A program made the translations under genes and the position numbers. Under the pieces are notes generated by a model. The model was given only the letters and a program-made list of their open reading frames with translations, did no database searches and was not told the DNA's origin. 64,000 bases of DNA, taken from Loripinus fragilis (Eukaryota; Mollusca; Bivalvia; Lucinida; Lucinidae). Below, piece after piece: positions 32,331 through 45,300 of the stretch. The first letter of the stretch is position 1, and the number at the start of each line of letters is the position of its first letter. The stretch is from NCBI GenBank assembly GCA_964019695.1, contig OZ026530.1:36938835-37002834 (forward strand). The letters are read 5' to 3'.

Positions 32331-35300
32331 AGCGTCAAACAGTTTGACCCCTATCAGGTCCGGACAGAATGTTGGGCCTGATCTGGGTCCAATTTGTTTG
32401 AAAGGGTTATCAGCAGATGACAGTGTCATGCAAAGGTTTCACGCAAAGTTAAAATACATCGGTTCAACTTCAACTTGTCATAACCTCTAAAGTGCCAAAC
32501 AGTTTTGATCCCTATCAGGTCCAGACAGAATGTCAGACCTGATCTGGGTCCAAATTACTTGAAAGGGTTATCAGCAGATGACAATGTCATGTAAAGGTTT
32601 AACGCAAAGTTAAAATACATCGGTTCAACTTCAACTTGTCATAACCTCTAAAGTGTCAAACAGTTTGGAGCCCAACAGGTCCAGACAGAATGTTGGGCCT
32701 GATCTGGGTCTAAATTGTTTGAAACACTTATCAGCGGATGTCATATGCTGACAAAGTCATGTAAAGGTTTACTGCAAAAATAAAACATTGGTTCAACTCC
32801 AACTTGTCAAAACCTCTAAAGCGTCAAACAGTTTGAAGCCCTATCAGGTCCAGACAGAATGTTGGGCCTGATCTGGGTCCAAATTGTTTGAAAGGGTTAT
32901 CAGCAGATGACAATGTCATGTTTAAGCTTAACGCAAAGTTAAAATGCATCAGTTCAACTTCAACTTATCATAACCTCTAAAGTGTCAAACAGTTTAACCC
33001 TTATCAGGTCCGGACAGAATGTTGGGCCTTATCTGGGTCCAAATTGTTTGAAAGAATTATCAGCAGATGACAATGTCATGTAAAGGTTTAATGCAAAGTA
33101 AAATACATCAGTTCAACTTCAACTTGTCATAACCTCTAAAGTGTCAAACAGTTTGACCCCTATCAGGTCCGGACAGAATGTCGGGCCTGATTTGGGTCCA
33201 AATTGTTTGAAAGGGTTATCAGCAGATGACAATGTCATGTTAAAGTTTAACGCAAAGTTAAAATACATCGGTACAACTTCAACTTATCATAACCTCTAAA
33301 GTGTCAAACAGTTTTGACCCCTATCAGGTCCGGACAGAATGTAAGGCCTGATCTGGGTCCAAATTATCTGAAAGAGATATCAACAGATGACAATGTCATG
33401 TTTAAGTATAACGCAAAGTTTGAAAACATCGTTTCAACTTCAATTTCTCATAACCTCTTAAGCATCAAACAGTTAGGACCGGGACAGGTCCAGACAGAAT
33501 GTTGGGCTTGATCTGGGTCCAAATTGTTTGAAATGGTTATCATCAGATGACAATGTCATGTAAAAGTTTGACGCATAGTTGAAATACATCGGTTCAACAT
33601 CAACTTGTCAAAACCTCTAAAGTGTCACACAGTTTAACCCCTATCAGGTCCATACAGAATGTTGGGCCTGATCTGGATCCAAATTTTTGAAAGGGTTATC
33701 AGCAGATGACAAAGTCATGTTAAAGTTTAATTCAAAGTTAAAATACATTGGTTCAATTCTAACTTGTCATAACCTCTAAATTGTCAAATAGTTTTGACCC
33801 CTATCAGGTGCAAGCAGAATGTCGGGCCTGATCTAGGTCCAAATTACTTGAAAGGGTTATCAGCAGATGACAATGTCATGTTTAAGTTTAACGCAAAGTT
33901 AAAAAACATCGTTTGAACTTCAATTTCTCATAACCTCTTAAGCGTCAAACAGTTCGGACCCGGACAGGTCCAGACAGAATGTTGGGCTTGATCTGGGTCC
34001 AAATTGTTTGAAATGGTTATCATCAGATGACAATGTCATGTAAAAGTTTAACGCATAGTTGAAATACATCGGTTCAACATCAACTTGTCACAACCTCTAA
34101 AGTGTCACACAGTTTAACCCCTATCAGGTCCATACAGAATGTTGGGCCTGATCTGGATCCAAATTTTTGAAAGGGTTATCAGCAGATGACAATGTCATGT
34201 AAAAGTTTAAGGCAAAGTTAAAAAATAACGGTTCAACTTCAACTTTTCATAACCTCTAAAGTGTTTAATAGTTTGGACCCCTATCAGGTCCGGACAGAAT
34301 GTCGAGCCTGATCTGGGTCTAAATTGTTTGAAATGGTTATCAGCAGATAAAGTTTAATTCAAAGTTAAAATACATTGGTTCAATTTCATATTGTCATAAC
34401 CTCTACAGTGTCAAATAGTTTTGACCCCTATCAGGTGCAAGCAGAATGTCGGGCCTGATCCAGGTCAAAATTATTGAAAGGGTTATCAGCAGATGACAAT
34501 GTCAAGTGAAGGTTTAATGCAAAGTTAAATTACATCGGTTCAATTTCAACTTTTCATAACCTCTAAAGTGTCAAACAGTTTGGACCCAAATCAGGTCCGG
34601 ACAGAATGTTGGGCCTGATCTGGGTCTAAATTGTTTGAAACACTTATCTGCAGATGATAATGTCATGTAAAGGTTTAACGTAAAGTTAAAATACATCGGT
34701 TTAACTTCAGCTTGTCATAACCTCTAAAGTGTCAAACAGTATGGACCCCTTTCAGGTCCGAACAGAATGTCGGGCCTGATCTGGGTCCAAATTGTTTGAA
34801 AGGGTCATCAGCAGATGACAATGTCATGAAAAAGTTTAACTCATAGTTAAAATACATCGGTTCAACTTCAACTTGTCATAACCTTTAAAGTGTCAAACAG
34901 TTTGGACCCCAATCAGGTCTGAGCAGAATGTTGGGCCTGATTTGGGTCCAAATTTGTTTAAAAGGGTTATCAGCAGATGACAATGTCATGTAAAGGTTTA
35001 ACGCAAAGTTAAAATACATCGGTTCAACCTAAACTTGTCATAACCTCTAAAGTGTGAAACAGTAATGACCCATGTCAGGTCCAGACAGAATGTCGGGCCT
35101 GATCTGGGTCCAAATTGTTTGAAAGGGTTATCAGCAGATGACAATGTCAGGCAAAAGTTTAATGAATAGTTGAAATACATCGGTTCAGCTTCAACTTGTC
35201 ATAACCTCTTAAGTGTCAAACAGTTTAACCCCTATTAGGTCCATACAGAATGTTGGGCCTGATCTGGATCCAAATTTTTTGAAAGGGTTATCAGCAGATG

Positions 35301-36952
35301 ACAATGTCATGTAAAGGTTTAACGCAAAGTTAAAATACATCGGTTCAACTTCAACTTTTCATAACCTCTAAAGTGTTTAACAGTTTGGACCCCTATCAGG
35401 TCCGAACAGAATGTCGAGCCTGATCTGGGTCTAAATTGTTTGAAATGGTTATCAGCAGATGACAATGTCATGTTAAATTTTAATTCAAAGTTAAAATACA
35501 TCAGTTCAACCTAAACTTGTCATAACCTCTAAAGTGTCAAACAGTTTTGACCCCTATCATGTCTTGACAGAATCTCAGGCCTGATCTTGGTCCAAATTGT
35601 TTGAAAGGGTTATTAGCAGATGGCAATGTCATATTGAAGTTTAACGCAAAGTTTAAATACATCAGTTCAACTTCAACTTTTCCTAACCTCTAAAGTGTCA
35701 AACAGTTTGGACCCCTATCAGGTCCTGACAGAATGTCGGGCCAGATCTGGGTCTATATTGTTTGAAATGGTTATCAGCAGATGAGAATGTCATGTTATAC
35801 TTTAAGTCAAAGTTAAAATACATCGGATCAATTTCAACTAGTATAAACCTCTAAAGTGTCAATTAGTTTTGACCTCTATCAGGTGTGGGCAGAATGTCAG
35901 GCCTGATCTGGGTCTGAATTACTTTAAAGGGTTATCAACAGATGACAGTAACACGTAAAGGTTTAACACAAAGTTAAAATACATTGGTTCAATTTCACCT
36001 TTTCATAACCTCTGAAGTGTCAAACAGTTCGGACCCGGATCAGGTCCAGACAGAATGTTGGGCCTGATCTGGGTCCAAATTGTTTGAAACACTTATATGC
36101 AGATGTCATCTGCTGACAAAGTCATGTAAAGGTTTCACGCAAAAATAAAACATTGGTTTAAATCCAACTTTTCATAGCCTCTGAAGTGTCTAACATGTTG
36201 GACACCTATCAGGTCCGGACAGAATGTTGGGCCTGATCTGGGTCCAAATTGTTTGAAAATGTTACCAGCAGATGACAATGTCATGTAAAAGTTTAACGCA
36301 AAATTAAAATACATTGGTTCAATTTCAACTTGTCATAACCTCTAAAGTGTCAAACAGTTTGGACCCCTATCAGGTCTAGACAGAATGTCAGGCCTGATCT
36401 GGGTCCAAATTGTTTGAAAGGGTTTTCAGCAGATGACAATGTCATGTAAAAGTTTAACACATAGTTAAAATACATCGGCTCAACTCTAACTTGTCATAAC
36501 CTCTAAAGTATCAAACAGTTTGGGCCCCTATCAGGTCTGGACAGAATGTCAGGCCTGATCTGGGTCCAAATTGTTTGAAAGTGTTATCAGCAGATCACAA
36601 TGTCATGTTTAAGTTTAACGCAATGTTGAAATACATCGGTTCAACTTCAACCTGTCATAACCTCTAAAGTGTCAAACAGTTGGGACCCCTATCATGTCTG
36701 GAGAGAATGTTGGGCCTGATCTGGGTCCAAATTTTTTGATAGGGTTATCAGCAGATGACAATGTCACGCAAAAGTTTAACGCATAGTAAAATACATAAGT
36801 TCAACTTCAACTTGTCATAACCTCTAATGTGTCAAACGGTTTGACCCCTATCAGGTCAGAACAGAACGTTGGGCCTGATTTGGGTCCATATTTTTTGAAA
36901 GCGTTATCAGCAGATGACAATGTCATGTAAAGGTTTTAGGCATAGATAAAAT

Positions 36953-38010
36953 ATACTCAGAAAAACAATTGAAGGATATTTTGATACAGTCCCATCTCTA
37001 ACATCCAATACAATAAAAACTTTACTAATTATGCATGCATTTCATAGTTCCAGACATCTGCAATCAAAATGGATGCTATATTTTAGTCACGCTTCAATGG
37101 TTTAAGTACAGTGCAAATTCAAATGGTTCAACCCTCTATACCGAAAAGTCACAAACGTTCAAAAATGATTGAAACCCATTATTATCGTTTGTATTCCATA
37201 ATGACTTAGTGTTTCCCACAGCCTGAAAAAAGGGCAGGGTGCTGACCAGAAAAGGGGCACTTTTGATACGTGAAATTCACCCAAAAAAGGGCACTTTTGT
37301 TAGAACAGACTTTTCAAGTGTGAGTTAGATAAAGGATTTTATGTCTGTTAAAAGGTTAGAATAGCTTCTAGTTGAGCATAGGATTCATTGGGAGAACAAA
37401 AAGTTATTTTAAACAGTAAAAATTAAAATTTGACTATTTTTAATATCAAAATGAAAATAAGGGCAGGAGGGGGGAGCTTTAGGGCAGCAGGGGGAACTTT
37501 AGGGCAGCAGGGTGCTCCAGGGTATTCCTCTTTATGGGAAACACTACTCGGACTGGCTTCAAAATCATCGATGGTTCTCCCTCTAAAAAATGGCACCTAA
37601 TTTTGAAGCTGTTGTAAGTGTTTTATTGCAAATTTGTGGTCAAATTTGCCGGGGTTGGCCATATCTGTGTATTTTTGTTGAAAAAGTTGTCCCATTATAT
37701 GGGGCAATGACTGATAAATTGGTGTTAACTTTTGTCTGTTGTCGGAATTAGAACATAAACAATGACCTGGTAAAGGTTTCAGCAAAAATTGAGAGCGCTC
37801 AATTTTTTGCTTGTGAACTTTGTGTAGAGAGGGTCGGTACATTTGGTGTAGTACTGAATCGTTACCAATGACCCGTGAATTTCAATTTGCAGTTTTGGGA
37901 ATTGCACAGTGATTATTCTATCAATGACAAAAATAATTTGTTTGAAAATTATATTCCCAAATGTTATAATGTCAAAAGAATTTTAATATTGTTTTTCTGA
38001 GTATACATTG
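36953..38010. mobile_element. DNA element inserted in the satellite, 18-bp TIR
   Basis: Perfect terminal repeats TATACTCAGAAAAACAAT and the complement ATTGTTTTTCTGAGTATA. About 1.05 kb of non-satellite DNA, absent from the other arm of the palindrome. The termini overlap a possible TA or TATA target duplication. No transposase; the open frame at 37597-37842 is not recognisable. Confidence 0.75.
37209..37551. mobile_element. Nested element with AGTGTTTCCCA ends
   Basis: Begins AGTGTTTCCCACAGCCTG and ends TATGGGAAACACT. The inside is rich in GGGCAG blocks (AGGGCAGCAGGGGGAACTTT twice). A repeat within the insertion at 36953-38010. Confidence 0.6.
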
Positions 38011-41000
38011 GTTCAACTTCAACTTGTCATATCCTCTAAAATGTCAAACAAGTTGGACCCCTATCAGAATGTCGGGCCTGATCTGGGTCCAAATTGTTTG
38101 AAAGGGTTATTAGCAGATGACAATGTCATGTGAAGATTTAACGCAAAGTTAAAATAAATTGGTTCAAGTTCAACTTGTCATAACCTCTAAAGTGTCAAAC
38201 AGTTTAGAGCCCTATCAGGTCCAGACAAAATGTCGGGCCTGATCTGGGTCCAAATTGTTTGAAAGGGTTATCAGCAATGACAATGTCATGTTAAGATTTA
38301 AGGCAAAGTTAAAATACATCGGTTCAACTTCAACTTGTTATAACCTCTTAAGTGTCAAACAGTTTTGCCCCCTATCAGGTCCGGACAGAATGTGGGGCCT
38401 TATGTAGTTCAAAATTGTTTAAAAGGGTTATCAGCAGATGACAATGTCATGTAAATGTTTAACGCAAAGTTAGAATATATCGGTTCAACTTCAACTTTTC
38501 ATAACCTCTAAAGTGTCAAACAGTTTGGACCCCTATCAGGTCCGGACAGAATCTCATGCCTGATCTGGGTCCAAATTGTTTGAAAGTGTTGTCAGCAGAT
38601 GACAATGTCATGTCAAGGTTTAATGCAAAGTAAAATACATCAGTTCAACTTTAACTTGTCATAACCTTTAAAGTGTCAAATAGTTTTGACCCCTATCAGG
38701 TGCGGGCAAAATGTCGGTCCTGATCTGGGTCCAAATTACTTGAAAGGGTTATCAGCAGATGACAATGTCATGTTAAGGTTTAACGCAAAGTTAAAATATA
38801 TCGGTTCAACTTCAACTTGTCATTACCTCTAAAGTGTCAAACAGTTTGGACCCGGATTAGGTCCAGACAGAATGTTTGGCCTGATCTTGGTCCAAATTGT
38901 TTGAAACACTTATCAGCAGATGTCATCTGCTGACAAAGTCAATGTAAAGGTTTAACGCAAAAATAAACTATTGGTTCAACTACAACTTGTCATAACCTCT
39001 AAAGTGTCAAAGAGTTTGGACCCAATTCAGGTCCGGACAGAATGTCAGTCCTGATCTGGGTCCAAATTAGTTGAATGGATTAGCAGCAGATGACAATGTC
39101 TTGTAAAAGTTTAACGCATTGTTAAAATATATCGGTTCAACTTCAGCTAGTCATAACCTCTAAAGTGTCAAATAGTTTTGACCCCTATCAGGGGTGGGTA
39201 GAATGTCGGGCCTGATCTGGGTCCGAATTACTTGAAAGGGTTACCAGCAGATGACAATGTCATGTTAAGGTTTAACGCAAAGTTCAATTACATCGGTTCA
39301 ATTTCACCTTTTCATAACCGCTAAAGTGTCAAACTGTTTTGACCTGGATGTGGTCCAGACAGAATGTTGGGCCTGATCTGGGTCTTAATTGTTTGAAAGG
39401 TTTATCAGCAGATGACAATGTCATGTGAAGGTTTAACGCAAAATTTAAATACATTGGTTCAACTTCAACCAGTCATAACCTCTAAAGTGTCAAACAGTTT
39501 GGACCCCTATCATATCCAGACAGAATGTCGGGCCTGATCTGGATCAAAATTGTTTGAAAGGGTTATCAGCAGATGGCAATGTCATGTTAAAATTTTATGC
39601 AAAGTTGAAATACATCAGTTCAACTTCAACTTTTCATAACCTCTAAAGTGTCAAACAGTTTGGACACCTATCAGGTCCGGACAGAATGTTGGGCCTGATC
39701 TGGGTCCAAATTGTTTGAAAGTGTTACCAGCAGATGACAATGTCATGTTAAAGTTTAAAGCAAAATTAGAATACATTGGTTCAATTTCAATTTGTCATTA
39801 CCTCTAAAGTGTCAAACAGTTTGGACCACTATCAGGTCTGGACAGAATGTCGGGCCTGATCTGGGTCCAAATTGTTTGAAAGGGTTTTCAGCAGATGACA
39901 ATGTCATGTAAAAGTTTAACACATAGTTAAAATACATTGGCTCAACTTTAACTTGACATAACCTCTAACGTATCAAACAGTTTGGACCCCTACCAGGTCC
40001 GGACAGAATCTCTGGCCAGATCTGGGTCCAATTTGTTTGAAAGGGTTATCAGCAGATCACAATGTCATGTATAAGTTTAACACAATGTTGAAATACATCG
40101 GTTGAACTTCAACCTGTCATAACCTCTAAAGTGTCAAACAGTTTGGACCCCTATCATGTCTGGAGAGAATGTTGGGCCTGATCTGGTACAAATTTTTTGA
40201 TAGGGTTATCAGCAGATGACAATGTCACGCAAATAATTCACGCATAGTAAAAATACATAAGTTAAACTTCAACTTTTCATAACCTCTAATGTGTCAAACA
40301 GTTTGACCCCTATCAGGTCCAAACAGAACGTTGGGCCTGATCTGGGTCCATATTGTTATCAGCAGATGACAATGTCATGTAAAGGTTTTACACATATATA
40401 AAATACAAGGGTTCAACTTCAACTTGTCATATCCTCTGAAGCGTCAAACAAGTTGGACCCCTATCAGGTCCGGACAGAATGTAGGGCCTGATCTGGGTCC
40501 AAATTGTTTGAAAGGGTTATCAGCAGATGACAATGTCATGTGAAGATTTAACGCAAAGTTAAAATAAATTGGTTCAAGTTCAACTTGTCATAACCTCTAA
40601 AGTGTCAAACAGTTTGGAGCCCAACAGGTCCGGACAGAATGTCCGGCCTGATCTGGGTCCAAATTGTTTGAAAGGGTTATCAGCAGATGACAATGTCATG
40701 TGAAGATTTAACGCAAAGTTAAAATAAATTGGTTCAAGTTCAACTTGTCATAACCTCTAAAGTGTCAAACAGTTTGGAGCCCTATCAGGTCCGGACAGAA
40801 TGTCGGGCCTGATCTGGGTCCAAATTGTTTGAAATGGTTATCAGCAGATGACAATGTCATGTTAAGATTTAAGGCAAAGTTAAAACACATCAGTTCAACT
40901 TCAACTTGTTATAACCTCTGAGGTGTCAAACAGTTTTGCCCCCTATCAGGTCCGGACAGAATGTCATGCCTGATGTGGTTCAAAATTGTTCCAAAGGGTT

Positions 41001-41635
41001 ATCAGCAGATGACAATGTCATGTAAAAATTTAACGCATAGTTAAAATATTTCAGTTCAACTTCAACTTGTCATAACCTCTAAAGTGTCAAACAGTTTGGA
41101 CCCCTATCAGGTCCGGACATAATCTCATGCCTGATCTGGGTCCAAATTGTTTGAAAGTGTTGTCAGCAGATGACAATGTCATGTCAAGGTTTAACGCAAA
41201 GTAAAATACATCGGTTCAACTTCAACTTGTCATAACCTCTAAAGTGTCAAATAGTTTTGCCCCTATCAGGTGTGGGCAAAATGTCGGTCCTGATCTGGGT
41301 CCAAATTACTTGAAAGGGTTATCAGCAGATGACAATGTCATGTTAAGGTTTAACACAAAGTTAAATACATCGGTTCAACTTCAACTTGTCATAACCTCTA
41401 AAGTGTCAAACAGTTTGGACCTGGATCAGGTCCCGACAGAATGTTGGGCCTGATCTGGGTCTTAATTGTTTGAAAGGTTTATCAGCAGATGACAATGTCA
41501 TGTAAAGGATTCACCAGTCACAACCTCTAAAGTGTCAAACAGTTTGGACCCCTATCAGGTCCGGACAGAATGTCAGGCCTGATCTGGGTCCAAATTGTTT
41601 GAAAGGGTTATCAGCAGATGGCAATGTCATGTTAA

Positions 41636-42000
41636 AGAGACTAAGTCTGCAACTGTGAACATTTTTCGATTTTTTTTTTATTTTCTTTTCAAATTATTTG
41701 TTAAAGTTGAATTAAGTTATGTTTTCACAATAAATCTGTTCACTAGAGCGGAAAACTGCACGGAAAAGTGAAGTATCTTATAAAACAGGTGTGTTTTTCT
41801 CCTGTCGGTAATTATTTGCATCCCTCCAATAATTATAGACAGTTAATTTTAACATAAATGCTGTTGTTTCGATACTGATAATTTGTTAAGATTTACGAAA
41901 TTGGTAAAATGTATACCTGAATTTTAGTTTTTTTACTGTGTTCTTGAAAAATAGAAACATTAGTTCTAAAATTAAAAGATCAAAAGTTACAGACTATGCA
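41636..42000. mobile_element. TTAA-type MITE inserted in the satellite
   Basis: About 360 bp of unrelated DNA splits one satellite unit. Comparing with an uninterrupted unit (CATGTTAAAATTTTATGC near 39583) shows duplication of TTAAA at both edges. The ends are loosely inverted (AAGTCTGCAACT and AGTTACAGACT). A TTAA duplication points to the piggyBac superfamily. Confidence 0.55.
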
Positions 42001-42385
42001 GCTTTAAAATTTTACGCAAAGTTGAATAACATAGGTTCAACTTCAACTTTTCATAACCTCTAAAGTGTCAATCAGTCTGGACCCCTATCAGGTCCGGGCA
42101 GAATGTCAAGCCAGATCTGGGTCTATATTGTTTGAAATGGTTATCAGCAGATGACAATGTCATGTTATAGTTTATGTCAAAGTTAAAATACATCGGTTCA
42201 ATTTCAACTTGTATTAACCTCTAAAGTGTCAATTAGTTTTGTCCCCTATCAGGTGTGGGCAGAATGTCAGGCCTGATCTGGGTCTGAATTACTTGAAAGG
42301 GTTATCAGCAGATGACAATAACACGTTAAGGTTTAACGCAAAGTTAAACTACATCGGTTCAATTTCACCTTTTCGTAACCTCTAA

Positions 42386-45300
42386 ACTTTACGTTAAGCC
42401 TTTACATGACATTGTCATCTGCTGATAACCCTTTCAAGTAGTTTGGACCAAAATCAGGCTCTGTCCGGACCTGATAGGGGTCAAACTGTTTGACACTTTA
42501 GAGGTTATGACAAGTTGAAATCCGATGTATTTTAACTATGCATTAAACTTTTACATGACATTGTCATCTGCTGATAACCCTTTCAAACAATTTGGACCAA
42601 GATCAGGCCTGACATTCTGTCCGGACCTGATAGGGGTACAAACTGTTTGACACTTTAAAGGTTATGACAATTTAAAGTTGAACCGATGTATTTTAACTTT
42701 GCGTTAAACTTTAACATGACGTTGTCATCTGCTGATAACCCTTTCAAACATTTTGGACCCAGATCAGGCCTAACATTCTGTCCAGACCTGCTAGGGGTAA
42801 AACTTATTTGACACTTTAGAGGTTGTGACAAGTTGAAGTTGAAATGATGTATTTTAACTATGCATTAAACTTTTACATGACATTGTCATCTGCTGATAAC
42901 TCTTTCAAACAATTTGGACCCAGATCAGGCATGACATTCTGTCCGGACCTGATAGGGGTCCAAACTGTTTGACACTTTAGCGGTTATGACAAGTTGGAGT
43001 TGAACTAATGTTTTATTTTTTGCGTTAACCCTTTATATGACTTTGTCAGCAGATGACATCTGCGGATAAGTGTTTAAAACAATTTGGACCCAGATCAGGC
43101 CCAGCATTCTGTCCGGATCTGATTCGGCTCCAAACTGTTTGACACTTTAGAGGTTATGAAAAGGTGAAGTTGAACTGATGTATTTTATTGTCATCTGCTG
43201 ATAACCCCTTTCAAACAATTTGGACCCAGATCAGGCCCAACATTATGTCCGGACATAATAGGGGTCAAACTGTTTGACAAGTTGAAATTGAACCAATGTG
43301 TTTTAACTATACATTAAACTTTAACATGATGTTGTCATCTGCTGATTACCCTTTCAAGCAATTTGGACCCAGATCAGGCCTGACATTCTGTCTGGACCTG
43401 ATAGGGGTAAAAATTCTTTGACACTTTAGATGTTGTGACAAGTTGAAGTTGAACCAATGTATTTCAACTTTGCGTTAAACTTTAACATGACATTGCCATC
43501 TGTTGATAACCCTTTCAAACAATTTGGACCCAGATCAGGCCTGACATTCTGTCCAGACCTGATAGGGGTCAAAACTGATTGACGCTTTAGAGGTTATGAC
43601 AAGTTGGAGTTGAACCAATGTTTTATTTTTCCACTTAACCTTTTCATGACTTAGTCAGCACATGACATCTGCTGATATCTTTGCGTTAAACCTATACATG
43701 ACATTGTCATCTGCTGATAACCCTTTCAAACAATTTGGACCAAGATCAGGCCCAACATTATGTCCGGACCTGATAGGGGTCAAACTGTTTGACACTTTAG
43801 AGGTTATTTCAAGTTCAAGTTGAACCAATGTGTTTTAACTATACATTAAACTTTAACATGATGTTGTCATCTGCTGATAACCCTTTCAAACAATTTGGAC
43901 CCAGATCAGGCCCTACATTCTGTCCTGACCTGAAAGGCTTTCAAACTGTTTGACACTTTAGAGGTTATGACAGGTTGAAGTTGAACCAATGTATTTCAAC
44001 TTTTTTTTAAACTTAAACATGAAATTGTGATCTGCTGATAACCCTTTCAAACAATTTGGACCCAGATCAGACCTGAGATTCTGTCCGGACCTGGATGGGG
44101 TCCAAACTGTTTGACACTTTAGAGGTTATGACAAGTTAAAGTTGAGCCAATGTATTTTAACTATGTGTTAAACTTTTAAAAGACATTGTCATCTGTTGAT
44201 AACCCTTTCAAACAATTTGGACACAGATCAGGCCTGACATTCTGTCCAGACCTGATAGGGGTCAAAACTGTTTGACACTTTAGAGGTAAAGACAAGTTAA
44301 AGTTGAGCCGATGTATTATAACTATGTGTTAAACTTTTACATGACATTGTCATCTGTTAATAACCCTTTCAAACAATTTGGACCCAGATCAGGCCTGACA
44401 TTCTGTCCAGACCTGATAGGGGTCAAAACTGTTTGACACTTTAGAGGTTGTGACAAGTTGAAGTTTAACCGATGTATTTTAATTTTGCGTTAAACTTTTA
44501 CATGACATTGTCATCTGCTGATAACCCTTTCAAACAATTTGGACCCAGATCAGGCCCGACATTCTGTCGGGACCTGAAAGGTGTCCAAACTGTTTGACAC
44601 TTTAAAGGTTATGACAAGTTGAAGTTAAACCAATGTTTTATTTTAGCGTGAAACCTTTACATGACTTTGTAAGCAGATAACATCTGCGGATATGTGTTTC
44701 AAACAATTTGGACCCAGATCAGGCCCAACATTCTGTCTGGACCTGATCCGGGTCCAAACTGTTTGACACTTTAGAGGTTATGAAAAGGTGAAATTGAACC
44801 GATGTATTACAAATTTGCGTTAAACCTTTATGTGTTATTGTTATCTGCTGATAACCCTTTCAAGTAATTCAGACCCAGATCAGGCCTGACATTCTGCCCA
44901 CACCTGATAGGGGTCAAAACTAATTGACACTTTAGAGGTTAATACAAGTTGAAATTGAGCCAATATATTTTAACTTTGACTTAAACTATAACATGACATT
45001 GTCATCTGCTGATAACCATTCAAAACAATTCAGACCCAGATCAGGCTCCACATTCTGCCCGGACCTGGTAGGGTTCCAACTTGTTTGACACTTTAGAGGT
45101 TATGAAAAGTTGAAGTTGAACCCATGTATTTAAACTATGCGTTAAACTTTTACATGACATTGTCATCTGCTTATCACTATTTCAAACAATATAGACCCAG
45201 ATCTGGTCCGACATTCTGTCCTGACCTGATAGGGGTCCAAACTGTTTGACACTTTAGAGGTTATGACAATTTGAAGTTGAACTGATGTATTTCAACTTTG

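Larger units (their letters stand above)
32331..42385 (+). repeat. Left 160-bp satellite array
   Basis: About 54 head-to-tail units of ~160 bp starting AACCTCTAAAGTGTCAAACA. Each unit has an imperfect dyad (CAAACAGTTTGGACC with GGGTCCAAATTGTTTG around GGACAGAATGTCGGGCC) and a smaller one (ATGACAATGTCAT). Some units are variants (CAGCAGATGTCATCTGCTG; TCAGGTGTGGGCAGAATG) that recur at multi-unit intervals. 160 is not a multiple of three, so short open frames over the units are not genes. Interrupted at 36953-38010 and 41640-42000. Confidence 0.9.
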
